Origin: Bacillota bacterium
GTDB lineage: Bacteria; Bacillota; Clostridia; Lachnospirales; Lachnospiraceae
DNA: 64,000 nt
Direction: 5' to 3'
Assembly: GCA_023399455.1 (NCBI GenBank)
Contig: JAEWPN010000090.1
Location: forward strand, 15,947-79,946
Below are positions 28,496 through 37,486 of this stretch, piece after piece. The translations under genes were made by a program, and so were the position numbers. Position 1 is the stretch's first letter; every line of letters begins with the position of its first letter. Under the pieces are notes generated by a model. The model did no database searches and was not told the DNA's origin. It saw nothing but the letters and a program-made list of their open reading frames with translations.

Positions 28496-29868
28496 TGCTT
28501 GAATTAACGCCAAAAGAGATTATGGAAAAACGTCATATCACCATAAATCCATGTAAGACCTGTGAGCCGGTGGGAGCTATGTTCTGTGCTCTGGGTGTGG
28601 AAAACTGTATGCCCCACTCACATGGTTCCCAGGGATGCTGTTCTTATCACAGAACGGTACTCAGCCGTCATTTTAAAGAGCCGGCTCTGGCATCTTCCAG
28701 TTCCTTTACAGAGGGGGCTTCTGTATTCGGAGGAAGAAGCAATATTAATACGGCAGTGAAAAATATCTTTGATATCTATAATCCGGATATCATTGCCATA
28801 CATACCACCTGCTTATCAGAGACCATCGGCGATGACGTAGGTTCTTATATTCTGGATATGGAGATTCCGGATGATAAGAAAGTATTGTTTGCCAGTACGC
28901 CGTCCTATGAAGGCTCCCACATTCAGGGATTCTCCAACATGGTAATAGGTTTCATGAAATATCTTACTAAAAAAACGGGCGCACCCAACGGAAAAACTGC
29001 TATTTTTCCGGGTTGGGTCAATCCCGGGGACGATCGGGAATTGAAAAGAATTGCAGCGCTGATGGGAGCCGATTATATCTATTTTCCTGATCATGACGGG
29101 ACGCTGGATCATCCCATGGATGGAAAAAATGATTATTTTCATCCGCATGCCGGAACATCGCTGCCAGATTTGGAGGCGCTGGGCGACTGTGAGAAGCTGA
29201 TTTCCATGGGGACCTACTGCAGCCAGGAACCGTCGGATTATATGAAACGGCAGTTTGGTACGCCTTATGCTAATATTCCTCTTCCTGTAGGAGTGTCGCT
29301 GACGGATCGCTATGTGACGGAACTTAGAAAGATTACCAAACAGGAGGTGCCAAAGGAACTGGAGGATGAAAGAGGACGATTGATTGATCTGATGCTGGAT
29401 TCCCATCAGTATACTTATAAGAAAAGGGTGGCCATTTATGGAGACCCGGATATCGTTTATGCATTTACGTCACTTTGTCTGGAACTTAGTATGATTCCTA
29501 AATACGTTATTACCGGTACTCCCAAAGAAGGCTGGGTAAAAGAGATTACGGCACTGATGAATCAATACGGAGTGGATGAATCGGAATATGTGGTAAAAGC
29601 CGACACGGACTTATTCTATTTGCACCAATTGATTAAAAATGAGGGTGTGGATATGCTTCTGGGATTCAGTTACGGCAAGCAGATTGCGAAAGCGGAGGAC
29701 ATTCCCATGGTCAGAATGGGATTTCCGGTGCTTGACCGGTATGGAAATCCAATCCAGGCTACGGTCGGTTACGCCGGTGGAATACGGTATGTGGAAAAAA
29801 TTGTTGATGCCCTGATGGACCGGCAGGACCGGGATGTATCTGACGAAGATTTTGATGTCGTCATGTAG
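28495..29868 (+). CDS. nifK: Nitrogenase molybdenum-iron protein beta chain NifK
   Basis: 457 aa, the short clostridial form without the N-terminal extension of proteobacterial NifK. P-cluster cysteines are in NPCKTCEPVGAMFC, HGSQGCCSYHR and IHTTCLSETIGDDV. The GTG at 28495 is chosen because GGAGGTGG at 28481 is well placed and conserved sequence begins there; it overlaps the nifD stop by one base. It forms the alpha2-beta2 MoFe protein with NifD. Confidence 0.96.
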   Translation: MLELTPKEIMEKRHITINPCKTCEPVGAMFCALGVENCMPHSHGSQGCCSYHRTVLSRHFKEPALASSSSFTEGASVFGGRSNINTAVKNIFDIYNPDIIAIHTTCLSETIGDDVGSYILDMEIPDDKKVLFASTPSYEGSHIQGFSNMVIGFMKYLTKKTGAPNGKTAIFPGWVNPGDDRELKRIAALMGADYIYFPDHDGTLDHPMDGKNDYFHPHAGTSLPDLEALGDCEKLISMGTYCSQEPSDYMKRQFGTPYANIPLPVGVSLTDRYVTELRKITKQEVPKELEDERGRLIDLMLDSHQYTYKKRVAIYGDPDIVYAFTSLCLELSMIPKYVITGTPKEGWVKEITALMNQYGVDESEYVVKADTDLFYLHQLIKNEGVDMLLGFSYGKQIAKAEDIPMVRMGFPVLDRYGNPIQATVGYAGGIRYVEKIVDALMDRQDRDVSDEDFDVVM

Positions 29869-29897
29869 GTTTATGGTAACACAACTGCATAGCACCT

Positions 29898-29916
29898 GGG
29901 AGGGAGGCCCCCTCCC
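29898..29916 (+). other. GC-rich hairpin between nifK and nifE
   Basis: GGGAGGG (29898-29904) and CCCTCCC (29910-29916) form a 7-bp all-strong stem with a 5-base loop and no T tract. It probably stabilises or processes the nifHDK message, lowering nifE and nifN-B relative to the structural genes. Confidence 0.6.
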
Positions 29917-29944
29917 TATTGTTATATGAGAGAGGAGCGGTTGT

Positions 29945-31288
29945 ATGGGAAATATTCTGGATGCCAGAAAGAATTCTATTTTATTTAAAGATGACTGCAG
30001 CGGGCAAGGAAACGGAATCTGCTGTGACAGTGACAGTGTATCAGGAGCGGTGTCCCAAAGAGCTTGTGTTTACTGCGGTGCCCGGGTGGTATTAAACCCC
30101 ATTACGGATGCGTACCATATTATACATGGACCTATCGGCTGTTCCAGCTATACATGGGATATCCGGGGATCCCTTACCAGCGGAGAGGATATCTACCGAA
30201 ACAGTTTTTCTACGGATTTACAGGAGACAGATATCATCTTTGGAGGAGTAAGAAAGCTGGAAGCCGCGGTAGATGAATTGATGAACGCCCACCGGTCAGC
30301 AAAGCTGATTTTTATCTATGCAACTTGTATAGTCGGTGTAATAGGGGATGATGTGGACGCAGTATGCCGGACGAAGTCCGCGCAATATGAGATTCCGGTG
30401 ATTCCGGTCAAATCCCCGGGATTTTCCGGCAATAAGTCCACCGGATACCGGATGGCGTGCGATGCGATTATGGAAGTTCTGTGTCCTCATAAGACAGAGA
30501 AAAAGCATGGAACTATCAATATTCTTGGGGATTTTAACCTTGCAGGAGAGATGTGGATCATCAAAAACTATTTTAAGAAAATTGGAATAGAGGTAATCTG
30601 CGGATTTACCGGAGATGCCAGGTATGATGATATGTGCAGGGCACCGGGAGCTTCCTTGAATATTGTTCAGTGTGCCGGTTCCAGTACCTATCTGGCTCAG
30701 CGGATGGAAGAAGAATTCGGAATTCCTTATATCAAAGTTAGTTTCTTTGGCGTAGAGGATACAACAGCTTCCTTGGTCCGGGTGGCGGAAGCGCTTGGAG
30801 ATGAGGCAGCCAGAGAGAAAGCGGTAATGTTCTGTATGGAAGAAACCGAGAAGCTGCAAGGTTTTCTCGCCAAATATACAAAGAGTTTAAAAGGGAAAAA
30901 GGCAGCAATCTATGTGGGCGGCGGATTTAAGGCCATTTCTCTGATACGCCAGTTTGCCGTAGTGGGAATACAGACGGTACTGGTGGGAACCCAGACGGGG
31001 AAAAAAGAGGAATATGAGGTCATCGAAAGTCTGGTGGATCAGGATACGGTTATCCTGGATGATGCCAACCCGGCGGAACTTGAGACATTTATGAAGGAAA
31101 AGGGTGCGGATATCCTGGTGGGAGGTGTCAAGGAACGTCCGCTGGCTTATAAGCTGGGAGTGGCATTCTGTGATCATAACCACGAGAGGAAACATCCTCT
31201 GGCAGGATTCGAAGGAGTTTATAACTTTACGCGGGAGATCGACCGCAGTATAAATAATCCGGTTTGGGAATACGTGAAAGTCCTTTGA
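29945..31288 (+). CDS. nifE: FeMo-cofactor scaffold protein NifE
   Basis: 447 aa NifD-like scaffold: CVYCGARVVLNPITDAYHII, HGPIGCSSYTWDIRGS, YATCIVGVIGDDVDAV, and FTGDARYDDMCRAPGASLNI. It lacks the cofactor His of NifD, as expected of NifE. With NifN it forms the complex on which the NifB product is matured into FeMo-cofactor. Preceded by GAGAGGAG; nifN-B follows after 29 bases. Confidence 0.94.
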   Translation: MGNILDARKNSILFKDDCSGQGNGICCDSDSVSGAVSQRACVYCGARVVLNPITDAYHIIHGPIGCSSYTWDIRGSLTSGEDIYRNSFSTDLQETDIIFGGVRKLEAAVDELMNAHRSAKLIFIYATCIVGVIGDDVDAVCRTKSAQYEIPVIPVKSPGFSGNKSTGYRMACDAIMEVLCPHKTEKKHGTINILGDFNLAGEMWIIKNYFKKIGIEVICGFTGDARYDDMCRAPGASLNIVQCAGSSTYLAQRMEEEFGIPYIKVSFFGVEDTTASLVRVAEALGDEAAREKAVMFCMEETEKLQGFLAKYTKSLKGKKAAIYVGGGFKAISLIRQFAVVGIQTVLVGTQTGKKEEYEVIESLVDQDTVILDDANPAELETFMKEKGADILVGGVKERPLAYKLGVAFCDHNHERKHPLAGFEGVYNFTREIDRSINNPVWEYVKVL

Positions 31289-31317
31289 AAAACTGACAGC
31301 GGAAAGGTGGAAGAGAT

Positions 31318-33960
31318 ATGAAAAGTGAAATAAAACCACTTGTAAATATAAATATTAATCCATGTAAAATGTGTATGCCCATGGGAAGTGCAACCGCATT
31401 TCACGGAATAAAAAAATGTATGACGATCCTGCATGGTTCCCAGGGATGTGCGACTTACATACGGCGCCATATGGCGACCCATTACAATGAGCCGGTGGAT
31501 ATTGCCTCTTCTTCCCTGACAGAACAGGGAACAGTATACGGAGGAAATTCAAATTTAAAAAAAGGTCTGAAAAATCTGATTGAACTCTATCATCCGGATG
31601 TCATCGGCGTAATGACTACTTGTCTGGCCGAGACGATTGGAGAAGATGTACCGGGAATCATCGATGAGTTCTATGAAGAGAATCCGGGATATCGGGATAT
31701 CCATATCATATCCTGCTCGTCGCCGGGATATGGAGGGAGCCAGTATGAAGGATATTTTGAGGCGTTGTATGCCATTGCTTTGTCCGTACCGATGGAAACA
31801 GAAGAGAATGACAGAATTAATGTGATAACGGCACCATTAAGTCCGGCGGACATACGGTATTTAAAGCAGGTGTTTCGGATATTCGGACTGAAGCCGATTC
31901 TCCTGCCGGATATTTCAGATAATCTGGATGGAATTCATGCAAAGGAGTATGACCGGCTTCCCCAGGGGGGAACCGATATTGGGGAAATCCGGAAAATGGG
32001 CGGTGCCAGGATGACTCTGGAACTGAGTGGGTTGACACACAAACATTCTGTGGGTGATTTGCTCCTTCAAAAGTATGGGGTACCCTGCAAAAAACTGAAT
32101 CTGCCGGTGGGGCTGCGGGACACGGATGCATTTTTTCAGGTCTTGTCCGAGCTGGCAGGTATTCAGGTTCCGGATGAAATCAAAGCGGAGCGGGGCAGAT
32201 ACCTTGATGCAATGATTGATTCCCACAAATATAATTCAGCAGGACGCGCGGTGGTATTCGGGGAACCGGACCTGATACTTTCCACGGTCCGCCTGATGTG
32301 CGAGAGTGGTGTCATGCCGGTGGTATGCGCATGTGGGGCTGCCTGTCCGGAATTGAAGACACTTCTGCTCCCGGAACTGGAAAAGCTGGCGGATATGTAT
32401 TTCACGGAAGATTATACCGTTGTGGATCAGGCGGATTTTAAAGATATTGAGCAAATGGCAAAAAGGTTCCATGCCAATATAATGGCAGGAAATTCCGACG
32501 GAAGAAGGATCGCCGGGGAAGAAGGGCTGCCGCTCGTCCGCCGTGGATTTCCTATCCATGACCATGTAGGGGGCCAGCGGCTCAGGATGCTGGGATATGA
32601 AGGCGGCATGGAATATCTGGATGAAATCACTAATACACTGATTGATACGACGGAGACAACATTCAGGGAACAGCTTTATGATACGTATTACAAAGGCTCT
32701 CTCATTGATGAGAAAGGAGCCGAGTCTTCTGATGAAACAGAATCCAAACGGGATATTATGCAAAAAAAGACAATGGAACATCCATGCTACAATTGTGGCG
32801 CTCATAAATACGCCAGAATTCATCTTCCGGTAGCACCGGCCTGTAATGTTCAGTGCAATTATTGCGTGAGAAAATTTGACTGTCAGAATGAGAGCCGTCC
32901 GGGGGTTACTTCCAAAATACTGACGCCCATGGAGGCGCTTGAGCGGTACCGTCTGGTGAAAGAAAAGATGCCTAACTTAACTGTGGCAGGTATTGCGGGG
33001 CCTGGTGATGCACTGGCCAATTGGGAAGAAGTGAGTGAAACCTTCCGGCTGATCCGCAAATATGACCCGGAGGTAACCTTCTGCCTCTCAACAAACGGGC
33101 TGATGCTCCCGATGCATGCGAAGGAGATTGCAGAACTTGGCATATCCCATGTGACGGTTACGCTGAATGCGGTAGACCCTCATATCAGCGGCCAGATATA
33201 TAAGTACATCCGGTTTATGGGACAGAGCTATGAAGAAGATGCAGCCGGGGCGATCATGGTGTCCAACCAGCTGGCGGGAATCCGTATGCTGGTGGAAAGC
33301 CACATCATTGTCAAAATCAATATTGTAACGATTCGGGGAATTAATGAAATGCATATTCCCGAGATTGTGAGGACTGTAAAGGATTTGGGATGTTATATCA
33401 CCAATATCATGCAGTTGATTCCGGTAGAAGGAAGCACGTTTGAACGTCTGGAGCCGATTCCATTGAAACGGATTCAGGAAATTCGTAAGGAATGTGAAAC
33501 AATTATGCCGCAGATGTATCACTGCCAGCACTGCAGGGCGGATGCCGTGGGGACTCTGGATAAAGACCAGTCCATCGATTTGGGCGGCGCAGTGAATCCG
33601 GTGAAGGAGACTGTCCTGACAGAGGCGCCGGTACGATTCGCGGTGGCATCCAAAAGCGGTATGATTGTGGACACTCATTTCGGCCATGCAAAGGAATTCT
33701 ATATCTATGATTATGTGGATGGAGAGGTCCGTTTCATCGGAAGGAGGAGCGTGGAGCAGTACTGCAATAGTGTGGAGGAATGTGGAGAGAAAGAAGATAA
33801 TATTCAGAAGATCATCACAACATTGGATGGCTGCCATGGTGTTATCGCTCTGCGTATCGGTGCAGGGCCGAGGCAGAAGCTGGAGCAGAAGGGAATCATG
33901 GCAATCAATACCTATGATGTGATTGAGGATGCGGTGAGAAAAGCAGTATCCGGCATATAA
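31318..33960 (+). CDS. nifN-B: NifN-NifB fusion protein with C-terminal NifX-like domain
   Basis: 880 aa in three parts. Residues 1 to about 470 are NifN (NPCKMCMPMGSATAFHG, LHGSQGCATYIRRH, TTCLAETIGEDV). About 484-765 is the radical SAM enzyme NifB with the SAM-cluster motif CNVQCNYC. About 770-880 is a NifX/NafY-like cofactor-binding domain (RFAVASKSGMIVDTHFGHAKEF). NifB makes the carbide-containing 8Fe core and NifN receives it, so the fusion would channel the intermediate. The same fusion is known in C. pasteurianum and C. acetobutylicum. No frameshift is involved. Confidence 0.94.
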   Translation: MKSEIKPLVNININPCKMCMPMGSATAFHGIKKCMTILHGSQGCATYIRRHMATHYNEPVDIASSSLTEQGTVYGGNSNLKKGLKNLIELYHPDVIGVMTTCLAETIGEDVPGIIDEFYEENPGYRDIHIISCSSPGYGGSQYEGYFEALYAIALSVPMETEENDRINVITAPLSPADIRYLKQVFRIFGLKPILLPDISDNLDGIHAKEYDRLPQGGTDIGEIRKMGGARMTLELSGLTHKHSVGDLLLQKYGVPCKKLNLPVGLRDTDAFFQVLSELAGIQVPDEIKAERGRYLDAMIDSHKYNSAGRAVVFGEPDLILSTVRLMCESGVMPVVCACGAACPELKTLLLPELEKLADMYFTEDYTVVDQADFKDIEQMAKRFHANIMAGNSDGRRIAGEEGLPLVRRGFPIHDHVGGQRLRMLGYEGGMEYLDEITNTLIDTTETTFREQLYDTYYKGSLIDEKGAESSDETESKRDIMQKKTMEHPCYNCGAHKYARIHLPVAPACNVQCNYCVRKFDCQNESRPGVTSKILTPMEALERYRLVKEKMPNLTVAGIAGPGDALANWEEVSETFRLIRKYDPEVTFCLSTNGLMLPMHAKEIAELGISHVTVTLNAVDPHISGQIYKYIRFMGQSYEEDAAGAIMVSNQLAGIRMLVESHIIVKINIVTIRGINEMHIPEIVRTVKDLGCYITNIMQLIPVEGSTFERLEPIPLKRIQEIRKECETIMPQMYHCQHCRADAVGTLDKDQSIDLGGAVNPVKETVLTEAPVRFAVASKSGMIVDTHFGHAKEFYIYDYVDGEVRFIGRRSVEQYCNSVEECGEKEDNIQKIITTLDGCHGVIALRIGAGPRQKLEQKGIMAINTYDVIEDAVRKAVSGI

Positions 33961-33976
33961 GAGAAGGAGGAACAAG

Positions 33977-34285
33977 ATGGTACAGCCGAAATATCATGTA
34001 TTTATCTGCACGAGCTGCAGAATTAACGGAACCCAGAAGGGGTTCTGTTTTCAGAAAGGAAGCGTTGATCTGGTGCAGGCCTTTATGCAGGAAATCGAGG
34101 ACAGAGAGCTTTCCGGTGAGGTGGTTCTTAACAATACCGGATGCTTTGGGATTTGTGACAAAGGACCGATTGTTGTTGTTTATCCGGAAGGCGTCTGGTA
34201 TGGCAATGTGGCAACAGATGATGTGGAACGAATTTTCGACGAACATTTTGAAGGCGGGAATCCGGTGAAAGATTTAATGATTTAA
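33977..34285 (+). CDS. Thioredoxin-like [2Fe-2S] ferredoxin, C. pasteurianum type
   Basis: 102 aa. The cysteines fall at 11, 14, 24, 56 and 60 (ICTSC...GFC...TGCFGIC), the layout of the C. pasteurianum 2Fe-2S ferredoxin, whose ligands are Cys11, 24, 56 and 60. That protein interacts with the MoFe protein and is also nif-linked. It is therefore probably a nitrogenase-associated electron carrier. Start behind AGAAGGAGGAA, 17 bases after nifN-B. Confidence 0.92.
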   Translation: MVQPKYHVFICTSCRINGTQKGFCFQKGSVDLVQAFMQEIEDRELSGEVVLNNTGCFGICDKGPIVVVYPEGVWYGNVATDDVERIFDEHFEGGNPVKDLMI

Positions 34286-34307
34286 ATTTTCGAAGGGGGG
34301 AGACCGT

Positions 34308-35279
34308 ATGGTAAGGATTATCGATGCTACGCTGACAATGTTGGATGGCGGCATGGTTACGTCGGCTCAGGCACAGTGCTTTTTGAAACTGCTGCTGGAA
34401 ATCGGCATTGATGCGGCGGCGGTTTCTCCTGAAATATATGAACTGCTGGAAGGAAGGATGCCGGAAGGGATGACAGGATATCTGGAGCAGGCGGGAGTTC
34501 CGGCAGATTATAAGGAGTACCCGGGCGTTCAATATATCATTTCCACATACTGCAGCGGGAGAGGGAGATATATCCGTAACTACCAGATTAATGAACTGGT
34601 AGAATTGAATATGATTCCCATACAAGACCCGGAGAGGAGATTCCGGCTGACTGGCCTGGATGATTTACTGACCTTTGAAAGCGGGCGGATTTATGAAAGT
34701 GCCATGGAAACGTTGGTAAAGATTGCACCGATTCTTTATCCGGAGGATACATATTATTGTGCGACGGCCATAGCGGTCAGCTATCTGCAGCGTTTTAACG
34801 GGGCATCGGTGATGACGACGTTCACCGGTATCGGCAGTAAAGCTGCCACGGAGCAGGTGCTTGCCGCCATGCGGGTAATGAGGCGCCATAAGCCCAACCA
34901 GGACCTTACCGGATTAAGGAAGCTCAGACAGCTGTTTGAAGAGATGACCGGTACTCCGGTGGATGCTCATGCTCCGGTCATAGGGGAACGGATTTTCTAT
35001 GTAGAATCCGGAATCCATGTGGACGGAGTATTAAAAAAGCCTTCTAATTATGAATCTTACCCGCCAGAGCTGGTGGGAGCCAGACGGGAAATCGTTCTGG
35101 GCAAACATTCAGGTAAAGCCTCTGTCAGATATAAGCTGAAAGCGCTGGGACTGGATGAAAAAGAATATGATGGGGCCAGAATACTTGAGCAGGTAAAGCG
35201 GCTTAGTATAAAGAAGGGGAAAGATGTAACCGACCAGGAATTTCTGGAGATTGCAGGGAGGTGCAGGAACAATGCGTAA
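34308..35279 (+). CDS. nifV-omega: Homocitrate synthase, omega subunit (C-terminal half of NifV)
   Basis: 323 aa. It lacks the catalytic DTTLRDGEQ barrel start. It carries the regions that close the active site and regulate LeuA-like enzymes (FNGASVMTTFTGIGSKAATE, ESGIHVDGVLKKPSNYESYPPE, VLGKHSGKASVRYKL). In C. pasteurianum homocitrate synthase is made from separate omega and alpha genes in this order, and the same arrangement is seen here. Homocitrate is the organic ligand of FeMo-cofactor. It overlaps the next gene by 8 bases. Confidence 0.9.
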   Translation: MVRIIDATLTMLDGGMVTSAQAQCFLKLLLEIGIDAAAVSPEIYELLEGRMPEGMTGYLEQAGVPADYKEYPGVQYIISTYCSGRGRYIRNYQINELVELNMIPIQDPERRFRLTGLDDLLTFESGRIYESAMETLVKIAPILYPEDTYYCATAIAVSYLQRFNGASVMTTFTGIGSKAATEQVLAAMRVMRRHKPNQDLTGLRKLRQLFEEMTGTPVDAHAPVIGERIFYVESGIHVDGVLKKPSNYESYPPELVGARREIVLGKHSGKASVRYKLKALGLDEKEYDGARILEQVKRLSIKKGKDVTDQEFLEIAGRCRNNA

Positions 35280-36102
35280 GGCGGTCAGTATAGTGGATAC
35301 TACGCTCAGAGATGGGGAACAGTGTCCGGGAATAACCTTTTCCGTCGAAGATAAGATCCGCTTGGCAGTACTTCTAGATCGGGCAGGAGTCTATGAAATC
35401 GAGGCCGGAATCTATGATACGGGAACGGAGGGGCATGATTACATCCGCAAGATTATGCAGAACCGGAAGAAAGCCCTGGTTTCCGTATGGTCTTTGCTAA
35501 ATCCTGAATGTGTGGAACAGGCAGCACGGCAGAAGCCGGACTTGATTCATATCGGAACTCCCGTGTCCTATGTCCAGATATACCGCAAGCTTAATAAAAA
35601 TAAAAAATGGGTAGAAAATGTGCTTCAGGATTGTATCCAGGTGGCAAAGGATTATGGCGTGGGCGTAACGGTAGGGCTGGAAGACGCTTCCAGGGCTGAT
35701 GTGGCATTTATGAATCACCTGCTCCGTTTAATGGAAGGGCGGGGGGTGGAGACTGTCCGGCTGGCGGATACGGTAGGAATCCTATGTCCTCAGCGTGCCA
35801 GACAGATGGTGCGTGAATTGAAAGAGGTGGTTTCGCTAAAAGTAGAAATACATGAGCATAATGATTTCGGAATGGCAGTAGCTAACTCCATCGTTATGGC
35901 GGCAGCAGGCGCAGATATGGTTGACGCCACTCTGTCCGGAATCGGAGAACGGGCCGGCAACTGCGATTTATACCAGTTTGTACATGCGGCGGGCAGAAAG
36001 TTTGAGCTGGAAGTGAAGAATGCAGATATCAGACGGGCACAGATCCTGTTAAAAGAGATGATGGCAGGAGGAAAGAATTATGATACGGGAGATATTATAT
36101 GA
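35272..36102 (+). CDS. nifV-alpha: Homocitrate synthase, alpha subunit (catalytic half of NifV)
   Basis: 276 aa TIM-barrel with the metal and catalytic motifs VDTTLRDGEQCPGITF, LEDASRADVAFM, and EIHEHNDFGMAVANS (HxH metal pair), ending soon after GIGERAGNC. It condenses acetyl-CoA and 2-oxoglutarate to homocitrate together with the omega subunit. The ATG at 35272 precedes the conserved DTTLRDGEQ; longer starts lie inside the omega gene. The following chaperonin-like gene begins 23 bases before its stop. Confidence 0.92.
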   Translation: MRKAVSIVDTTLRDGEQCPGITFSVEDKIRLAVLLDRAGVYEIEAGIYDTGTEGHDYIRKIMQNRKKALVSVWSLLNPECVEQAARQKPDLIHIGTPVSYVQIYRKLNKNKKWVENVLQDCIQVAKDYGVGVTVGLEDASRADVAFMNHLLRLMEGRGVETVRLADTVGILCPQRARQMVRELKEVVSLKVEIHEHNDFGMAVANSIVMAAAGADMVDATLSGIGERAGNCDLYQFVHAAGRKFELEVKNADIRRAQILLKEMMAGGKNYDTGDII

Positions 36103-37486
36103 GGAAACCGGAAGAAAAAAACTGGCAGAGGGAATGCGTAAGCTGTGCAGTATCTTAAACTGTGACGGCGGTATTCTGCTAAATGGTTCTTATATTATGT
36201 CGGCATCATCTGTTGCCAGGCAGATTGAGGGCGAAGACCTGTATATCAATCAGGGTATTCGGCTGGCATCGGGGGGCATAACGGAAATCAATGCCAGAAT
36301 AGGCTGTGGCACGAAAGAGGCGGCAGCCATGCTGCTGATCCAGCTGGCGGCCTGTGAGCAAATGGCAGCCGCTGGAATCAATCCGGTATATCTGGCGCAG
36401 GAAATAAAAAAGGCAGCGGGCTGGATGGCGGATAAGGCAGAAAAGACGGCAATACGTGGTAGCATTCATCTGGAGGAGGAATTGCTTAAGATTGCCGGAG
36501 AGGAAGAGCTGGTCGAAATGGTTCTTCAGGCAATGGAGGCAGGTGAAGTGGTCATCAAGGATTCCATGCAGGTGAAGACCAGAATGGATATAATAAAGGG
36601 GATGACGGTCGGCGGCCGGCTCCTTGCAGGAATGCCCGCAACATTAAAGCGGGCACATGTGCTGGTTACCAACCGGAGCATTTCTTCTTTCTCCGATTTG
36701 CTCCCATTGCTGGAGAAGCTGGGAAGCTGCCCGTTATTTCTGGTAGCTGATGAGATAGAAGGAGAGGCTCTGACCTTGCTAAAGACCAATATCGCAAACC
36801 GGAGAATAGCCGTCTGGGCTGTAAAAGCGCCTGGAATCGGAAAGCGGAAAGCGGATATGCTGGCAGACTTGGCCGTACTTACTGGAACTAAGGTATATGG
36901 AGAATATGACTTATTAGCCCGGGGTGAGCTTTCGCCGGAAATGCTGGGACTGGCGGAATCCATAGAAGTGAGGGCAGGATATTCCGTAGTGGAGGGCAGA
37001 ACCAGTGAAATATCTGCCGGACGGATTGCCGGGATCCGGAAAGTGATTGAGGACCCGAAGACAAATTTCTATGATCAGCAGGTCTTAAGGGAGCGGATTG
37101 CCTGGTTGTCCGGTCAGGTGCCTGTAATTTATGCAGGCGGTGAGACGACCGTGGAGGTCAAAGCGAAAAAGCTGCGTCTGGAATATGCGGTTGCCTACGC
37201 CCAGTCAGTAAAGAAATACGGGATGATGCCGGAAGGCTTTGCAGACAGCATTTCGGTTAAAACAGCGGGTGAAAAAATCGTACTCGAGGGAATCAGAAAA
37301 AGTCTGGATAATAAGGTGGTGAGCGCTGAACTTTTTGTTTTTCTTTTACGGAAGATCACCAGCATCACAGCTCTGTGGCTGACGACAGGGGCTGTTATGG
37401 TAAGCACAGGCTATGACAGGGAAGACAGGGAACTGATGAGGGGCGGTGTGGATGTAGAAAGGCTGCGGGCTGGCGATGGATATTAA
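36080..37486 (+). CDS. Divergent GroEL-like (Cpn60) protein lacking the ATPase aspartates, inside the nif operon
   Basis: 468 aa against about 545 for GroEL. Clear homology: NPVYLAQEIKKAA (equatorial), PLFLVADEIEGEALTLLKTN and AVKAPGIGKRKADMLADLAV (apical, about 218-270), then YDQQVLRERIAWLSGQVPVI and TTVEVKAKKLRLEYA. By alignment from memory, GroEL Asp52 becomes Ser41, Asp87 of GDGTTT becomes Cys76 (GCGTKE), and Asp398 becomes Tyr369. The LGPKGRNV loop, the AGGG loop and the GGM tail are missing. It is therefore unlikely to be a normal folding ATPase. AGGAGG upstream and the overlap with nifV-alpha place it firmly in the operon. An assembly scaffold for nitrogenase or its cofactor proteins is inference. 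Confidence 0.85.
   Translation: MIREILYEETGRKKLAEGMRKLCSILNCDGGILLNGSYIMSASSVARQIEGEDLYINQGIRLASGGITEINARIGCGTKEAAAMLLIQLAACEQMAAAGINPVYLAQEIKKAAGWMADKAEKTAIRGSIHLEEELLKIAGEEELVEMVLQAMEAGEVVIKDSMQVKTRMDIIKGMTVGGRLLAGMPATLKRAHVLVTNRSISSFSDLLPLLEKLGSCPLFLVADEIEGEALTLLKTNIANRRIAVWAVKAPGIGKRKADMLADLAVLTGTKVYGEYDLLARGELSPEMLGLAESIEVRAGYSVVEGRTSEISAGRIAGIRKVIEDPKTNFYDQQVLRERIAWLSGQVPVIYAGGETTVEVKAKKLRLEYAVAYAQSVKKYGMMPEGFADSISVKTAGEKIVLEGIRKSLDNKVVSAELFVFLLRKITSITALWLTTGAVMVSTGYDREDRELMRGGVDVERLRAGDGY

Noticed and set aside
26897-29868. Vanadium or iron-only nitrogenase, suggested by the AnfO-like gene
   Set aside because: NifD has the C. pasteurianum-type loop and cofactor motifs of Mo enzymes, there is no vnfG/anfG delta subunit, and modABC lies next door.
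31318-33960. Two genes (nifN and nifB) joined by an error
   Set aside because: The frame is open throughout with a normal linker, and the same fusion is known in other clostridia.
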